Source: CBDCWO01 sp965223405
GTDB lineage: Bacteria; Bacteroidota; Bacteroidia; Chitinophagales; Saprospiraceae
Assembly (NCBI GenBank): GCA_965223405.1
Contig: CBDCWO010000006.1
Location: 4,092,001 to 4,156,000 of the forward strand
Direction: 5' to 3'
Length of the DNA: 64,000 nucleotides
The notes beneath the pieces are model-generated. The model made no database searches. It saw only the letters and a program-made list of their open reading frames with translations, and was not told where the DNA came from. Shown one piece after another: positions 37,901-46,606 of the stretch (within the stretch, counting starts at the first letter, position 1; each line of letters starts with the position of its first letter). The translations under genes and the position numbers were made by a program.

Positions 37901-40900
37901 GAATGAATCCTCCGGTGGTAACATTCAACTCTGTCGTATTTAACAATAGTGGGAAAATTATCGGTAACAATGTATTTGATTCTCTGGTGTTTTCTCCTGG
38001 TAAAACCTATACCTTAGAAAGCGATGCTGTCCAACGGATCAATTCTCATTGGAAAGTAAGAGGTACCAATTGCAAACCTATTCTGCTATTTTCCAGCTTA
38101 ACAGGAAAACAAGCTATTGTAGAAAAATCCAGTGGCACCGTCAATGGGGACTTTGTGATATTGCACAATCAAAAAGCAATTGGTGGAGCAACGTTTTTGG
38201 CGGGCCAAAACAGTACAGACCTTGGAAACAACCAGGGATGGGATTTTCAACAGAAAACACCTCATAATGGCGCCGGGATTTTGGGTAAAGATCAAATACT
38301 GTGTGGAGGAGAAACCCTAACGCTAAATCAAGGCAATTTCATTGAAGCCAGTTCTTACTTCTGGAATGGGAATCCTGGTTCGGAAGAGTTCACAATAAAT
38401 TCTCCTGGGACCTATTATCTGCAAGCTATTTTTCCAGGGAATTGTACTTTGAATGATACTATAAACATATTGCCAAGCCAGGATTTTGATTTGGCTCTGG
38501 GATCTGATACCATGATATGTCAGGGTCAGTCTATAGAACTTAATGGAGATGTAGGAGTCCAACAAGCTACCTATTCTTGGTCTACTGGAGAGACTACAAG
38601 TAGAATATTAGTGGATTCCATCGGTGTTTTTCATTTGCAGGTAACAGTGAATGGTTGTTCACAATCAGATACTATAAAAATAAGTCAGGCACAATTTGCC
38701 GGATTTTCATTAAGGGATACATCCACTTGTCTTGGAGATACTTTATCTATTACTGCTCCAATTTCTGCGGACAATTATTTATGGAGTACCGGTGATAACT
38801 CATCGAGAATCAAGATATTCAGCAATGGAATGTATTGGTTGCGGGTTGATATGTCCGGATGTACATTTATAGATACATTTACCGTTGACTTTGAAGTTAT
38901 GGAAATGCCTGACCTGGGTCCTGATACTTCACTTTGTCAGGGATCCACAATGGACTTAAAGGTTAAAAATTTTGATCCCACATCCAATTACCTATGGTCC
39001 ACAGGTTCATCCGGTTCTCAAATTGTGATTGACCAGCAAGGAACTTATTCTGTGATTTCCAATGCAGATGGGTGTCTTGGATTTGATACTATTGAGGTAG
39101 TTGAAAATGTACCGCTTCCCCTTCTTCTTCCCGAAAGTGATACTATTTGTTCTGGCGATTCGCTTTTGTTATCAATTACGCAAAATGGATCGGTGTTATG
39201 GAATGATGGTTCCACAGAATCAGAGATTCTTATCGTCAATGGTGGCGATTATCACGTCACTCTTAACAGGGCCGGTTGTTTGTCTTACGACACTATCCAG
39301 ATTATCGAGATAAGTATCTCCAAACCTGACTTGGGAGGAGATACCAGTTTGTGTCAAGGGGAAAAACTATTACTGCAATTGCCGGTTGAACAAAATGTAA
39401 ATTATTTTTGGTCGACTGGGGTATCCGGTCCATCTCTTACCATCGATAAACCAGGAACCTTCACGGTGTCAAAGGAACATTTTGGATGTACCTCTTCAAA
39501 TACTATTGAAGTATTCTATTTAGACCAAATCGAATTGAATTTAAAAGATCGGGACACGCTATGTCCTATGGAAATACTCCATATCGATCTTGGTCTGTCA
39601 CATGGAAACATTCAATGGAGTAATGGAGCCATCGGGTCTAAGATCGATATTGATGCGCCTGGAAAGTACCTGGTTCAAGTCCAACAAGCTAAATGTAAAC
39701 TTGTTGATTCCATCCTGATTGTTGAATCCACTTTACCCTTACCAAACCTGGGACCGGATACGGCGATTTGTGGAACTGATTCATTGGTTTTAAACATTAG
39801 TTCTCCGATTTTTCCTGAAACCATCTGGAATGACGAATCTACTGGAGGTAATCTTGTGGTCAATACTTCAGGATTGTATTGGGTTAAGGTCAGTGACGGC
39901 AAATGTACGCTTAGTGATTCCATACAGGTTGCCGCAATACAAATGGCTGAAATGAATCTTCAGGATACCCTAATATGTAATGGCGATTCCTTAAAAATCG
40001 ATTTGGGAATAACGGGTTACGATATAAGCTGGAATCATGGATTGAAGGATTCGAAATTAACGCTTGTAGACCCGGGACAATATAGGGTTACGATCACCTC
40101 AACGGGTTGTGAAATTATAGATTCATTTTATCTGTCTCAACACCCACCGATTGCTGTGGATTTGGGGAACAGTCTATTACTATGTGCCGGAGATTCCTTG
40201 GAACTGAATGCTTCGACGGGCGAGTTTGGGATAAATTATTTATGGTCAGATGGGACTCAGGGCCCGATTATGAGGTCCATTGCTTTAGAGTCAGATTATT
40301 ATTACGTGTACGTAAGTGATGGTATTTGCAATGCTATGGATAGCGTCTTGGTTTCGGTGATTCCCATACCGGAATTGGACCTGGGAGCGGATCGTCAACT
40401 TTGTGCTGGAGATTCGGTGATATTAGAAATCGATGAGTCGTTTCAATCTGTTATGTGGCAAAATGGAAAAAGTGACTCGCAAATTACAATTCATCAACCG
40501 GGAAAATATTATGTGGATGTTTTTCATGAAGGTTGCCTGGCATCTGATACCGTGATGATCGATTATCTGGATATCTCTTCCCTAGATTTAATTGGTGATT
40601 CTGTTGGTTGCAACTCATTTCCAATATCATTGACCGTGGATATTCCTGGTTTTTCTGTTGAGTGGAGTACCGGATCTATCCAATCCACTGAAACTTTCAC
40701 TCAAGAAGGCTCCTACTTTGTAATTCTTGACAATGGATTATGTTCCATAGTTGATAGTTTCAGGCTATCTTTTAAAAATTGCGATGCCTTTCAGATTTTT
40801 ATACCAAACATATTTTCACCTAATGGGGATGGAGTCAACGATCAATTTTCAATTCATCTAGACCCTGAAATTGAGGTCCTGAATTTCGGTATGTATATTT

Positions 40901-41076
40901 ATGATAGATGGGGTAGCTTGGTATTTGCTCAAAATCAAATGTCCGGGTGGGATGGTTTAAAGAATGGTAGTTCAATGGCTACCGGATCTTACATCTATAA
41001 AGTAGAGGTTGAATATTTGTTAGATGGTGTACGTGAGAAATGGAAACAATCAGGAGATGTCATGTTGATAAGATAG
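34960..41076 (+). CDS. Giant secreted adhesin-like protein, paralogue of the preceding gene
   Basis: 2038 residues with the same plan as its neighbour. Signal peptide to about residue 19, then three modules opening with YYWIGGSGDWSDITHW (about 21), LYWVGGSGDWGDPNHW (about 386) and LYWVGGSGQWEDPVHW (about 743). From about residue 1106 there are twelve of the Cys-containing repeats (for example LGPDTSLCQGSTMDL, LGADRQLCAGDSVIL) against eight in the first protein, so copy number has changed by gain or loss. It ends in a type B type IX sorting domain (FIPNIFSPNGDGVND, YDRWGSLVF, from about residue 1947). The two proteins are diverged at sequence level, so the duplication is not recent. Expected to be a surface-exposed adhesion or matrix protein; no catalytic motif is visible. 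Confidence 0.9.
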   Translation: MRGCIIFVISLIYSLNLLGADYYWIGGSGDWSDITHWATSSGGSTQHILVPGVNDIVYFDDNSFNSPNQIVTVSDHIFCKELHWEKVNNNPAFVGPNSFNINIYGSIYLSGSMSWQIKGSIYLKSSSPETHISLQGILLSSDVIVDISPGTWAILDNSFQSQSGLIFLAGNFDANQQDINAQSLQFNYQSGMHQVNLQGGIMRLSGTIANLSFASDFIDLDASGTSITIDAGQSFIRNTGSQLINLETVRSVHSNGETVIMNSPSWPDSPLFNIRLFEFGNAGIINGSNRFDTCKLTAGYTYELASGNTQYVDYLTATGLCSAPILINSSTEGAHASINSSEDQICDFLRIKDIHIVGSGKFQAKNSRDLGNNSGWQITGPTNLDLYWVGGSGDWGDPNHWSLTTGGPGGACVPTASDNVYFDTNSFTSPGQSVAVNLAYVECNHMTWSNIPANTSITGDSDKSFHFQGSLILTDNLNFSFAGDLYFEGNNGSQQVQTKGIVIPGDINFEGVNTTWTLQDELKSNSWIKLNQGNLITQNYGIECLQFESTTTLNRSFDLGTSRLSSNAIDIQYMGLNMVSAGATIELVGISSRFTNIGNFGTVVFDRFIGSADESAISKFGSINIVINELIFNAKGVISGDITINNLTLASGYKYTFSNNTPSTGIKIKNIQATGRCDGYIILESANKGIPVVIESSANQSLSNAIVSDVHIDGGATYIASNSVDLGNNANWSFTNSLKSRELYWVGGSGQWEDPVHWSLTSGGPGGECIPTPMDNVHFDKLSFNGAGQSVTTNQNLIGQCHNFTWEGPPQDASIDLFELEVYASLNLSTLFNNQINRFLMKGDQPGLEIETTSQTLNNLNFAGQGEWTLMSPLNFSGIEMTNGKLITMNQPLDGGHIWLKNSAGISLGNSYIKLSESGFVGTGTFDIGSEQVQFEGGNSIIEFTHENGQLHAVGPNQLHNVYFSNFRGTSSLHTDNIKVGMNPPVVTFNSVVFNNSGKIIGNNVFDSLVFSPGKTYTLESDAVQRINSHWKVRGTNCKPILLFSSLTGKQAIVEKSSGTVNGDFVILHNQKAIGGATFLAGQNSTDLGNNQGWDFQQKTPHNGAGILGKDQILCGGETLTLNQGNFIEASSYFWNGNPGSEEFTINSPGTYYLQAIFPGNCTLNDTINILPSQDFDLALGSDTMICQGQSIELNGDVGVQQATYSWSTGETTSRILVDSIGVFHLQVTVNGCSQSDTIKISQAQFAGFSLRDTSTCLGDTLSITAPISADNYLWSTGDNSSRIKIFSNGMYWLRVDMSGCTFIDTFTVDFEVMEMPDLGPDTSLCQGSTMDLKVKNFDPTSNYLWSTGSSGSQIVIDQQGTYSVISNADGCLGFDTIEVVENVPLPLLLPESDTICSGDSLLLSITQNGSVLWNDGSTESEILIVNGGDYHVTLNRAGCLSYDTIQIIEISISKPDLGGDTSLCQGEKLLLQLPVEQNVNYFWSTGVSGPSLTIDKPGTFTVSKEHFGCTSSNTIEVFYLDQIELNLKDRDTLCPMEILHIDLGLSHGNIQWSNGAIGSKIDIDAPGKYLVQVQQAKCKLVDSILIVESTLPLPNLGPDTAICGTDSLVLNISSPIFPETIWNDESTGGNLVVNTSGLYWVKVSDGKCTLSDSIQVAAIQMAEMNLQDTLICNGDSLKIDLGITGYDISWNHGLKDSKLTLVDPGQYRVTITSTGCEIIDSFYLSQHPPIAVDLGNSLLLCAGDSLELNASTGEFGINYLWSDGTQGPIMRSIALESDYYYVYVSDGICNAMDSVLVSVIPIPELDLGADRQLCAGDSVILEIDESFQSVMWQNGKSDSQITIHQPGKYYVDVFHEGCLASDTVMIDYLDISSLDLIGDSVGCNSFPISLTVDIPGFSVEWSTGSIQSTETFTQEGSYFVILDNGLCSIVDSFRLSFKNCDAFQIFIPNIFSPNGDGVNDQFSIHLDPEIEVLNFGMYIYDRWGSLVFAQNQMSGWDGLKNGSSMATGSYIYKVEVEYLLDGVREKWKQSGDVMLIR

Positions 41077-41097
41077 TTTGATATTACCTGATATATC

Positions 41098-42147
41098 TTA
41101 TATAAGGGCATCAGTCATTTTACGTGCCAAAAGTACTTGATTCCGACCACGTGCTAAATTTTGATCGGCATAGCTTATTTTGTAATAAATATCTCCCAGC
41201 ACATAGTCGGTGAGAAAACGGATTCCCATCAACATGGTCATGTATATACAGGCATAGGGCAAATATTGATTCTCTGCCGGAGATAATTTAAACTGAAGGT
41301 TTTCAGTGTACCCTCGATAAAAGGCATGGTATGCCTTCTGTTGAAAAACCATTTCATCCAGTTGGATTCCATCTTCATCCAGATTTGAACCGATATTCCT
41401 TAAACAGTCTCCAAAATCATATAAAATGGTTCCTGACATCACCGTATCCCAATCGATAAGAGTAAGACTTTTGCGGTTTTGGTCAAAGAGAATATTATTC
41501 AATTTGGTATCGTTATGAACTACAAACTGACGGATTTTTCCTTCAGAAATGGCAGACTGCATCGGAGTCAGCAGGGATACTAAAGCCTCAATTTCTTCGG
41601 ATTCGTTAGAGATCTTTGCAAATCTGTTTTGTGGATCTTTTTTTATAGCGGTTAGCCACTGTCGGTACCGAACTTCCAGATTGTGAAAATTGGGCAAAAT
41701 CGTATAAAATTTCAATGGATCCAATTGCACAGCTGAATTGTGAAATGACGCGATAATCTTTCCCGCATCGTAGGCCATTTGGTCATCGACAGCCTTATCA
41801 AATGATTGTGAATTAGTAATAAAGGTGGTTAGTCTCCAATAGGAATCATTTTGATCGTTGTAGATGTAACTTGCATTAGACTTGGTGTGAATTAAACGGA
41901 CGTTCTCGGGAAACGTTTTTTTAGTATGCAAAAAATTCAAAATCTGGCTATAATTTTGCATTAGTTTATCCACCGGATAAAATACATGATGATTTATCTT
42001 TTGCAAAAAATAGGAGCCATCTGGAGTATTTATTCGAAACGAATCATTGATATGTCCACTTTGGATATCTGCGATCTCTCTAGTCGAATGAATAGTATAT
42101 TCGTTAAGTATTTGGTTTACTTCTTGGTGAATTATCCGTTTAACCAT
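41098..42147 (-). CDS. APH-fold small-molecule kinase, sugar 1-kinase type
   Basis: 349 residues of the aminoglycoside phosphotransferase fold. Catalytic loop FVVHNDTKLNNILFD and metal motif LTLIDWDTVMSG are clear. The Thr-Lys-Leu-Asn-Asn version of the loop resembles N-acetylhexosamine 1-kinases (NahK/LnpB: HCDTKVNN) more than antibiotic kinases (HGDxxxxN). The start is 12 bp after the stop of a sugar-1-phosphate-type nucleotidyltransferase, and the pair makes a salvage route: sugar to sugar 1-phosphate to NDP-sugar. The sugar is unknown. Convergent with the giant surface protein gene (21 bp apart). Confidence 0.78.
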   Translation of the reverse strand: MVKRIIHQEVNQILNEYTIHSTREIADIQSGHINDSFRINTPDGSYFLQKINHHVFYPVDKLMQNYSQILNFLHTKKTFPENVRLIHTKSNASYIYNDQNDSYWRLTTFITNSQSFDKAVDDQMAYDAGKIIASFHNSAVQLDPLKFYTILPNFHNLEVRYRQWLTAIKKDPQNRFAKISNESEEIEALVSLLTPMQSAISEGKIRQFVVHNDTKLNNILFDQNRKSLTLIDWDTVMSGTILYDFGDCLRNIGSNLDEDGIQLDEMVFQQKAYHAFYRGYTENLQFKLSPAENQYLPYACIYMTMLMGIRFLTDYVLGDIYYKISYADQNLARGRNQVLLARKMTDALI

Positions 42148-42159
42148 TTATGGAGAGAT

Positions 42160-43083
42160 TTATTTGGCCCACAAATTTTCAGGATAGATCCCTTTAGATA
42201 TCAAGTCATTTAATCGACTTTTGACCATTGGTTTATCCTCCTGATAGGTAACTCCAAACCATTGTGCTTCACTTGAGAGCATTTCAACTTTGGCAAATTC
42301 ATTACGGATCAACTCATCGATCGCCAGTGGAATATAGTATTCGGACCTTAACTCGTGGCCTTTTTGGATTAAAAAGGTCTCAAAATACTTCGAAACCTCG
42401 GCAAAAAAGGAGGGTTTAAATCCCCAAAAATTCATCGAAACCACGGTTTTAGGGTCCAACTCCACCTCTTCAGTACCTTTTGGGTAAGAGATACGTCCAG
42501 ATGTGGATTTATTAATATTGATAATTTCCACAATATTCTGCAAATAATTGTTCTGGGTAATACAAACTCCCCGGTTTACTGACCCATAATCACTTAATGT
42601 GTTTTCAAGTTGATACCCAACAAAGCTATAAACATTAGGATCCAAATTACTTTGAAAAAAATGGATCATGTCGGTATATGCGCTGACGCCGTAGTAGTCA
42701 TCCGCATTTATTACTGCAAATGGTTGATTATTTACCGCTTTTTCGGCTACTAATACAGCATGTGCGGTACCCCATGGTTTGGTTCGTTCCGAATCCACGG
42801 AGATCCCTTTGGGGATCTGATCCAGTTCCTGATTAACATATTCTACTTCCACCAGATCTCTTAAGATCGGATTAAATTTCTCTTTAAAAGATTCTTCAAA
42901 AGACTCCCTGATTACAAATACTATTTTCCCAAAACCGGCTTTTATTGCATCATAGAGTGAATAATCAATTATACTTTCACCACCAGGACCAAAGGCATCC
43001 ATTTGTTTCAGTCCTCCATACCGGCTTCCCATTCCGGCTGCCAAAATCACAAGTGTCGGGTTCATATTGAAAAATTTTCGCAA
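42160..43083 (-). CDS. Nucleotidyltransferase (NDP-sugar pyrophosphorylase-like)
   Basis: 307 residues. The N-terminus LVILAAGMGSRYGGLKQ is the nucleotidyltransferase signature (L-A-A-G-x-G-x-R-x-G-x-x-K), followed by FGPGGESIIDYSLYDA. AVINADDYYG contains the Mg-binding Asp pair. The GLKQ form, with GGES, marks a subfamily distinct from glucose-1-phosphate thymidylyl- or uridylyltransferases; its substrate has not been assigned by me. An inner ATG at 43065 (MNPTLVILAAG) is the more usual N-terminus. It is the first gene of a two-gene unit with the APH-fold kinase, 12 bp apart. Confidence 0.82.
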   Translation of the reverse strand: MRKFFNMNPTLVILAAGMGSRYGGLKQMDAFGPGGESIIDYSLYDAIKAGFGKIVFVIRESFEESFKEKFNPILRDLVEVEYVNQELDQIPKGISVDSERTKPWGTAHAVLVAEKAVNNQPFAVINADDYYGVSAYTDMIHFFQSNLDPNVYSFVGYQLENTLSDYGSVNRGVCITQNNYLQNIVEIININKSTSGRISYPKGTEEVELDPKTVVSMNFWGFKPSFFAEVSKYFETFLIQKGHELRSEYYIPLAIDELIRNEFAKVEMLSSEAQWFGVTYQEDKPMVKSRLNDLISKGIYPENLWAK

Positions 43084-43296
43084 TTATAGGGCTTTTTAGA
43101 CTAGAACGGGGAATTTCATTCTTATTTTGTTTGAGTGATTGGATTAGTAAATCCGTATGGCTAAGTTGTGAACACCTTTCGTATTCAACAATTTCTAGGA
43201 TTCTTGCGAGTGTTTCACCGGCTTTGGCCACACTTGGGATTCAAAATATTTTTATGGTACTTACTTTATGGCATTCTCACTCTTGATTACCAATTG

Positions 43297-45570
43297 TCAA
43301 TAGTTTTCAATTAGTGGAGTTGGATTGGGTGGACCTGTAATTTGGAAATCAACAAACTCTAACGTTCCCCAATTGGTAATTAATGGCTCTAATATGGTGC
43401 TCTCATGGATTAATTCCAATCCTTTGATGGTTAATTTATTCGAATGGGAGATGACAGCAAATCCTCCTGGTTGCTGAACCTTTAGTTGGATATTTTGTAT
43501 GGTATCGGCGCACAGGGTCAAATTTTTGCTGACATAAAAGCTCCCCTGGTATAAGGATATTGACTGATTGTTGAGTGAATTGGAAAATCTAATGGTATCC
43601 CCATCCATTGCGCAATCCATCATTTGCCGTAAACTTCCCGTTGATCCATCGCTCAAGTTATTGGTTACCGTCAGCGCAGGGCTGCTTCCGGTGCATTTAT
43701 TCCCACCATGGATGAGTGAAGCCAACAGCTTGATGTAAGCGGATTGATAATAGATTCCCGGTTCGGTGACTTCCCAGGAGTTTTCCGGCCAACTGGTGTT
43801 CCAGTCAAAATACGATTTCTGTATGGGTTGATTTTGTGGTGGTTCAATCGGCGGGCCTGTATAGGCTCCATCAGGGGAATAATGGGGATTAGCACCTCCG
43901 GTGACATAACCCGGGGGAGGGCCATAGGTGGATACTCCGGTCTGATCCCACAAAGGATGGCCGTCATGAAACCAGGCATGATACATAGTAGACGCTGATT
44001 GTTCTCCACCCAGGCCTTGCATGTTGGATAAATAGACCAAATTCAGGGGATTGACCCCATGAAGGTAATGCAGGTACCCGAAAGCGGCAGCAGTATAAAA
44101 TGAATCCATAGTTGGATTAAGCTGATAGTTTACGAGGTTCATAAATAAACTTCCTTTCGCCGACTTATCCCGGTTATTGCCCCACACATAGTTGTTGTCT
44201 ATCAGATATGCACGATAAGCATCCAATTGATTTGAAATGGCAGGAAGATTTGCAGCATTGTTCTCCAAAGAGGATAAGTAAATGCTTTTAATTTCATTCG
44301 CAATCGATGGGGTAGCATTGGGCAAACTGGCATAATACAGCAAAGCATCCTGAATCTCAGATTCGAAAACGTAGGCAAATTGCCATTGAAATAAGTGAAT
44401 ATTCGGCCATTCGCTGTCTACATATTGCTGGTGGATTGAGTTTCCGGTAAGTGCGAATAAATAAATAGCAGCCTTGACCCGGTTCACTTGTTGAGTGTAT
44501 GCATCGTCTTCGGCTGCGACATTTACAAATCCATTATTGTTATAATTAGACGTTCCGGGATTTGCTGAAAGCCAAGTCCATGCCAATTCTGCTGCAGTTT
44601 GCAAAGAAGAGGCATAGGTGTTCATCGCGGGTATTTGAACTGAACCATACACTATAGCCGCATGAGCAAATGCTCCACAGGCAGAAATGGTTGCCGATAT
44701 AGTCGCCGGTGCATACCTGCGTATTTCGGCATCGGTGCTAGGCGGAGATGACGAATTAAAAGTCAAATTACTGACTTTGTGGAGGCAAGAACCATCCGGA
44801 TTTTGCATCTTTAACATCCAATCCAATTCATATTTAATCTCATCTAGAATGTCGGCTATTCCATTGTTGCTTTCAGGTATTTCGAAATGATCCGTCCAAA
44901 GATAAGGTGCAATTTGATAGGCAGATAACAACTGATGTACCACACCATCTGCGAAGTTCATATACTTATTGTAATCGCCGGCATCAAACCAACCACCGGT
45001 TAGATCACGGGAATTTACAGGCAAAGGGTTAGTTGCCAGCCGACAATCACTATCTTGTTCAGTTCCGGTAAAACTGGGATTGGGATCGGACCAGGAACCT
45101 GCCCAAGTGGTCAATTTTGCGTAGTTACATCGCTGAAAATAAAAAACTTTTAATGTGGTTTTCAGGACTTGGTGATAAACATATGGATGTATCTCAAAGC
45201 GAACCGAACGTACATTATTTACCGTATCCAGAAGATAAAAAGATCCTTCCGTATTCAGAGGTGTAAAATCAAACCACCAAACCTGATCCCCGGATTGTAA
45301 ATGCATATTACCAGCATTCCAAGGTGTCAATGAAGCACGAAAGACTGTTTCATCCGTATCCCATTTTTTCACTAGATATTTGAGTGCCGGAGAAAAAGAA
45401 TCTGAAGCATTATATCCACTCATAGGATTGGATATCACGGCGACTTTACTCATTTCCGGCAGATATCCAAATTGGTCCACATGTATATGTGATGAATCCA
45501 TCGCTGTGGGTTGACTGGAACCAATTATACAACAGAAGAGGCAAATTACAGCAAGAAGATATTTGTACAT
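43297..45570 (-). CDS. Secreted glycoside hydrolase family 9 enzyme (endoglucanase-like)
   Basis: 757 residues. Signal peptide 1-20, then a CelD N-terminal Ig-like domain (HVDQFGYLPEMSKVAVIS, about 28-45). The GH9 (alpha/alpha)6 barrel covers about 130-625: GGWFDAGDYNKYM at about 190 (nucleophile-activating Asp pair), MLKMQNPDGSCLHKV, HYLHGVNPLNLVYLSNM, GGANPHYSPDG, and NSWEVTEPGIYYQSAYI (catalytic Glu, about 601). Activity is on beta-1,4-glucans or related chains, in the periplasm or outside the cell. About 130 residues beyond the catalytic domain (VTNNLSDGSTGSLRQ, then DGDTIRF) match the start of a parallel beta-helix 'choice-of-anchor Q' domain that ends early; there is no type IX sorting domain. 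Confidence 0.9.
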   Translation of the reverse strand: MYKYLLAVICLFCCIIGSSQPTAMDSSHIHVDQFGYLPEMSKVAVISNPMSGYNASDSFSPALKYLVKKWDTDETVFRASLTPWNAGNMHLQSGDQVWWFDFTPLNTEGSFYLLDTVNNVRSVRFEIHPYVYHQVLKTTLKVFYFQRCNYAKLTTWAGSWSDPNPSFTGTEQDSDCRLATNPLPVNSRDLTGGWFDAGDYNKYMNFADGVVHQLLSAYQIAPYLWTDHFEIPESNNGIADILDEIKYELDWMLKMQNPDGSCLHKVSNLTFNSSSPPSTDAEIRRYAPATISATISACGAFAHAAIVYGSVQIPAMNTYASSLQTAAELAWTWLSANPGTSNYNNNGFVNVAAEDDAYTQQVNRVKAAIYLFALTGNSIHQQYVDSEWPNIHLFQWQFAYVFESEIQDALLYYASLPNATPSIANEIKSIYLSSLENNAANLPAISNQLDAYRAYLIDNNYVWGNNRDKSAKGSLFMNLVNYQLNPTMDSFYTAAAFGYLHYLHGVNPLNLVYLSNMQGLGGEQSASTMYHAWFHDGHPLWDQTGVSTYGPPPGYVTGGANPHYSPDGAYTGPPIEPPQNQPIQKSYFDWNTSWPENSWEVTEPGIYYQSAYIKLLASLIHGGNKCTGSSPALTVTNNLSDGSTGSLRQMMDCAMDGDTIRFSNSLNNQSISLYQGSFYVSKNLTLCADTIQNIQLKVQQPGGFAVISHSNKLTIKGLELIHESTILEPLITNWGTLEFVDFQITGPPNPTPLIENY

Positions 45571-45909
45571 AGAAAATAATTTGAGGTTGATCCGGGATAA
45601 GTCTCAGACTAGGGTAATTGATGGATACGACGCGTCAGGGAGAAAACCCTAATACATTCCTTGAAATGAATTTCGGTCACGAAAAGTAATCGAAAGTTTT
45701 AGTTTCCTCATGATACTATTTGGTACCTTAGCAAGAGGAAGGACATCGGGTTTTCTCTAAAACGATAAAATATACAAATTAAGTATTTACAAACTTTATG
45801 GTACATGAGAGGAGGGGTGTCCAAGGCAATAGGACATTCATCCGGGAAGTGAAGATAAATCCCTGCTTTAATGCCTCATTTAAAAGATAGGGTTTAAAAG
45901 AATAAAGAG
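45571..45909. other. Intergenic region, 339 bp
   Basis: Between the GNAT gene (stop side) and GH9 gene (start side), both on the minus strand, so it should hold the GH9 promoter. A short stem AGGG-AGAAAA-CCCT is near 45638-45651. On the plus strand TACCTTAG (about 45724) resembles a -7 box but no plus gene follows. No gene or RNA recognised. Confidence 0.4.
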
Positions 45910-46506
45910 TCATATTAGGAATTTTTGGGACTTGTCAAATAGAATCTTCTTTACGGATTCTGAATCTACCAGATTGGGAAAACTTACAATTGGTCCGGGA
46001 GGATCCGGAATTGGACCTAAAGGAAGATACCACCAACTTACATCACACCATTTTCCGTGTTTATATCCGATATTAGGATAATTGCCGATGTAAGAAAATC
46101 CCAAACTCTTATGGAATGCCACACTGACGTCATTGGGCATTGAAATGCCTGCCAGGGCCTGTACATAACCTTGTAATTGTAAAATTTCTATAATGGCAAG
46201 ATACAAAGCCTTGCCTATATTTCGACCGTGGAAATCAGGAGAAATATATACAGATAACTCTCTATTCCATCGATATGCAGGCCTGCCGCGGTGAGGGGCG
46301 GCATAGGCATATCCAATGGCTACATGGTTATACCGGCATACCAGCCACGGATCTCTTTTTAAGTATTTATGGACACGATTATCCCATTCTTCGGGGGAAG
46401 GAGGAACCTCCTCAAATGAAACTATACTGTTTTTGATATAATAGCTGTAAATATCAAGTGTATTTGCCGAATCATAATGTCTTATCGTATCCAGAGAAAA
46501 TACCAT
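45910..46506 (-). CDS. GNAT family N-acetyltransferase (phosphinothricin acetyltransferase-like)
   Basis: 198 residues. The acetyl-CoA loop is SPDFHGRNIGKALYLAII (the R/Q-x-x-G-x-G/A region, here HGRNIGKAL), with VSIYISPDFHG-type strand before it and the C-terminal block VAFHKSLGFSYIGNYPNIGYKHGKW, in parts AFHKSLGFSYIG and GYKHGKW. The GYKHGKWxDVxW ending is characteristic of the PAT/YncA group that acetylates amino acid analogues such as phosphinothricin or methionine sulfone. Natural substrate unknown. A separate gene, about 100 bp downstream of the groEL stop on the minus strand, beyond the groEL terminator. Confidence 0.85.
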   Translation of the reverse strand: MVFSLDTIRHYDSANTLDIYSYYIKNSIVSFEEVPPSPEEWDNRVHKYLKRDPWLVCRYNHVAIGYAYAAPHRGRPAYRWNRELSVYISPDFHGRNIGKALYLAIIEILQLQGYVQALAGISMPNDVSVAFHKSLGFSYIGNYPNIGYKHGKWCDVSWWYLPLGPIPDPPGPIVSFPNLVDSESVKKILFDKSQKFLI

Positions 46507-46550
46507 AACTAATCATTGCTTTTTTTGTAAATGCCACATAATAATACATA

Positions 46551-46583
46551 AAAAAAGGCCACAGATCTATCATCAGCGGCCTT
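46551..46583 (-). terminator. Rho-independent terminator of groEL
   Basis: Minus strand: eight-pair stem (46576-46583 with 46555-46562, one G-U wobble), 13-nt loop, followed by T residues. It starts about 24 bp after the groEL stop. Confidence 0.8.
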
Positions 46584-46606
46584 CTTATATCTAATTAGAA
46601 GAATGA

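Noticed and set aside
45700..45732. Plus-strand promoter-like sequence in the GNAT-GH9 spacer driving a small RNA
   Set aside because: The TACCTTAG match is imperfect, there is no -33 box and no terminator or stable structure downstream.
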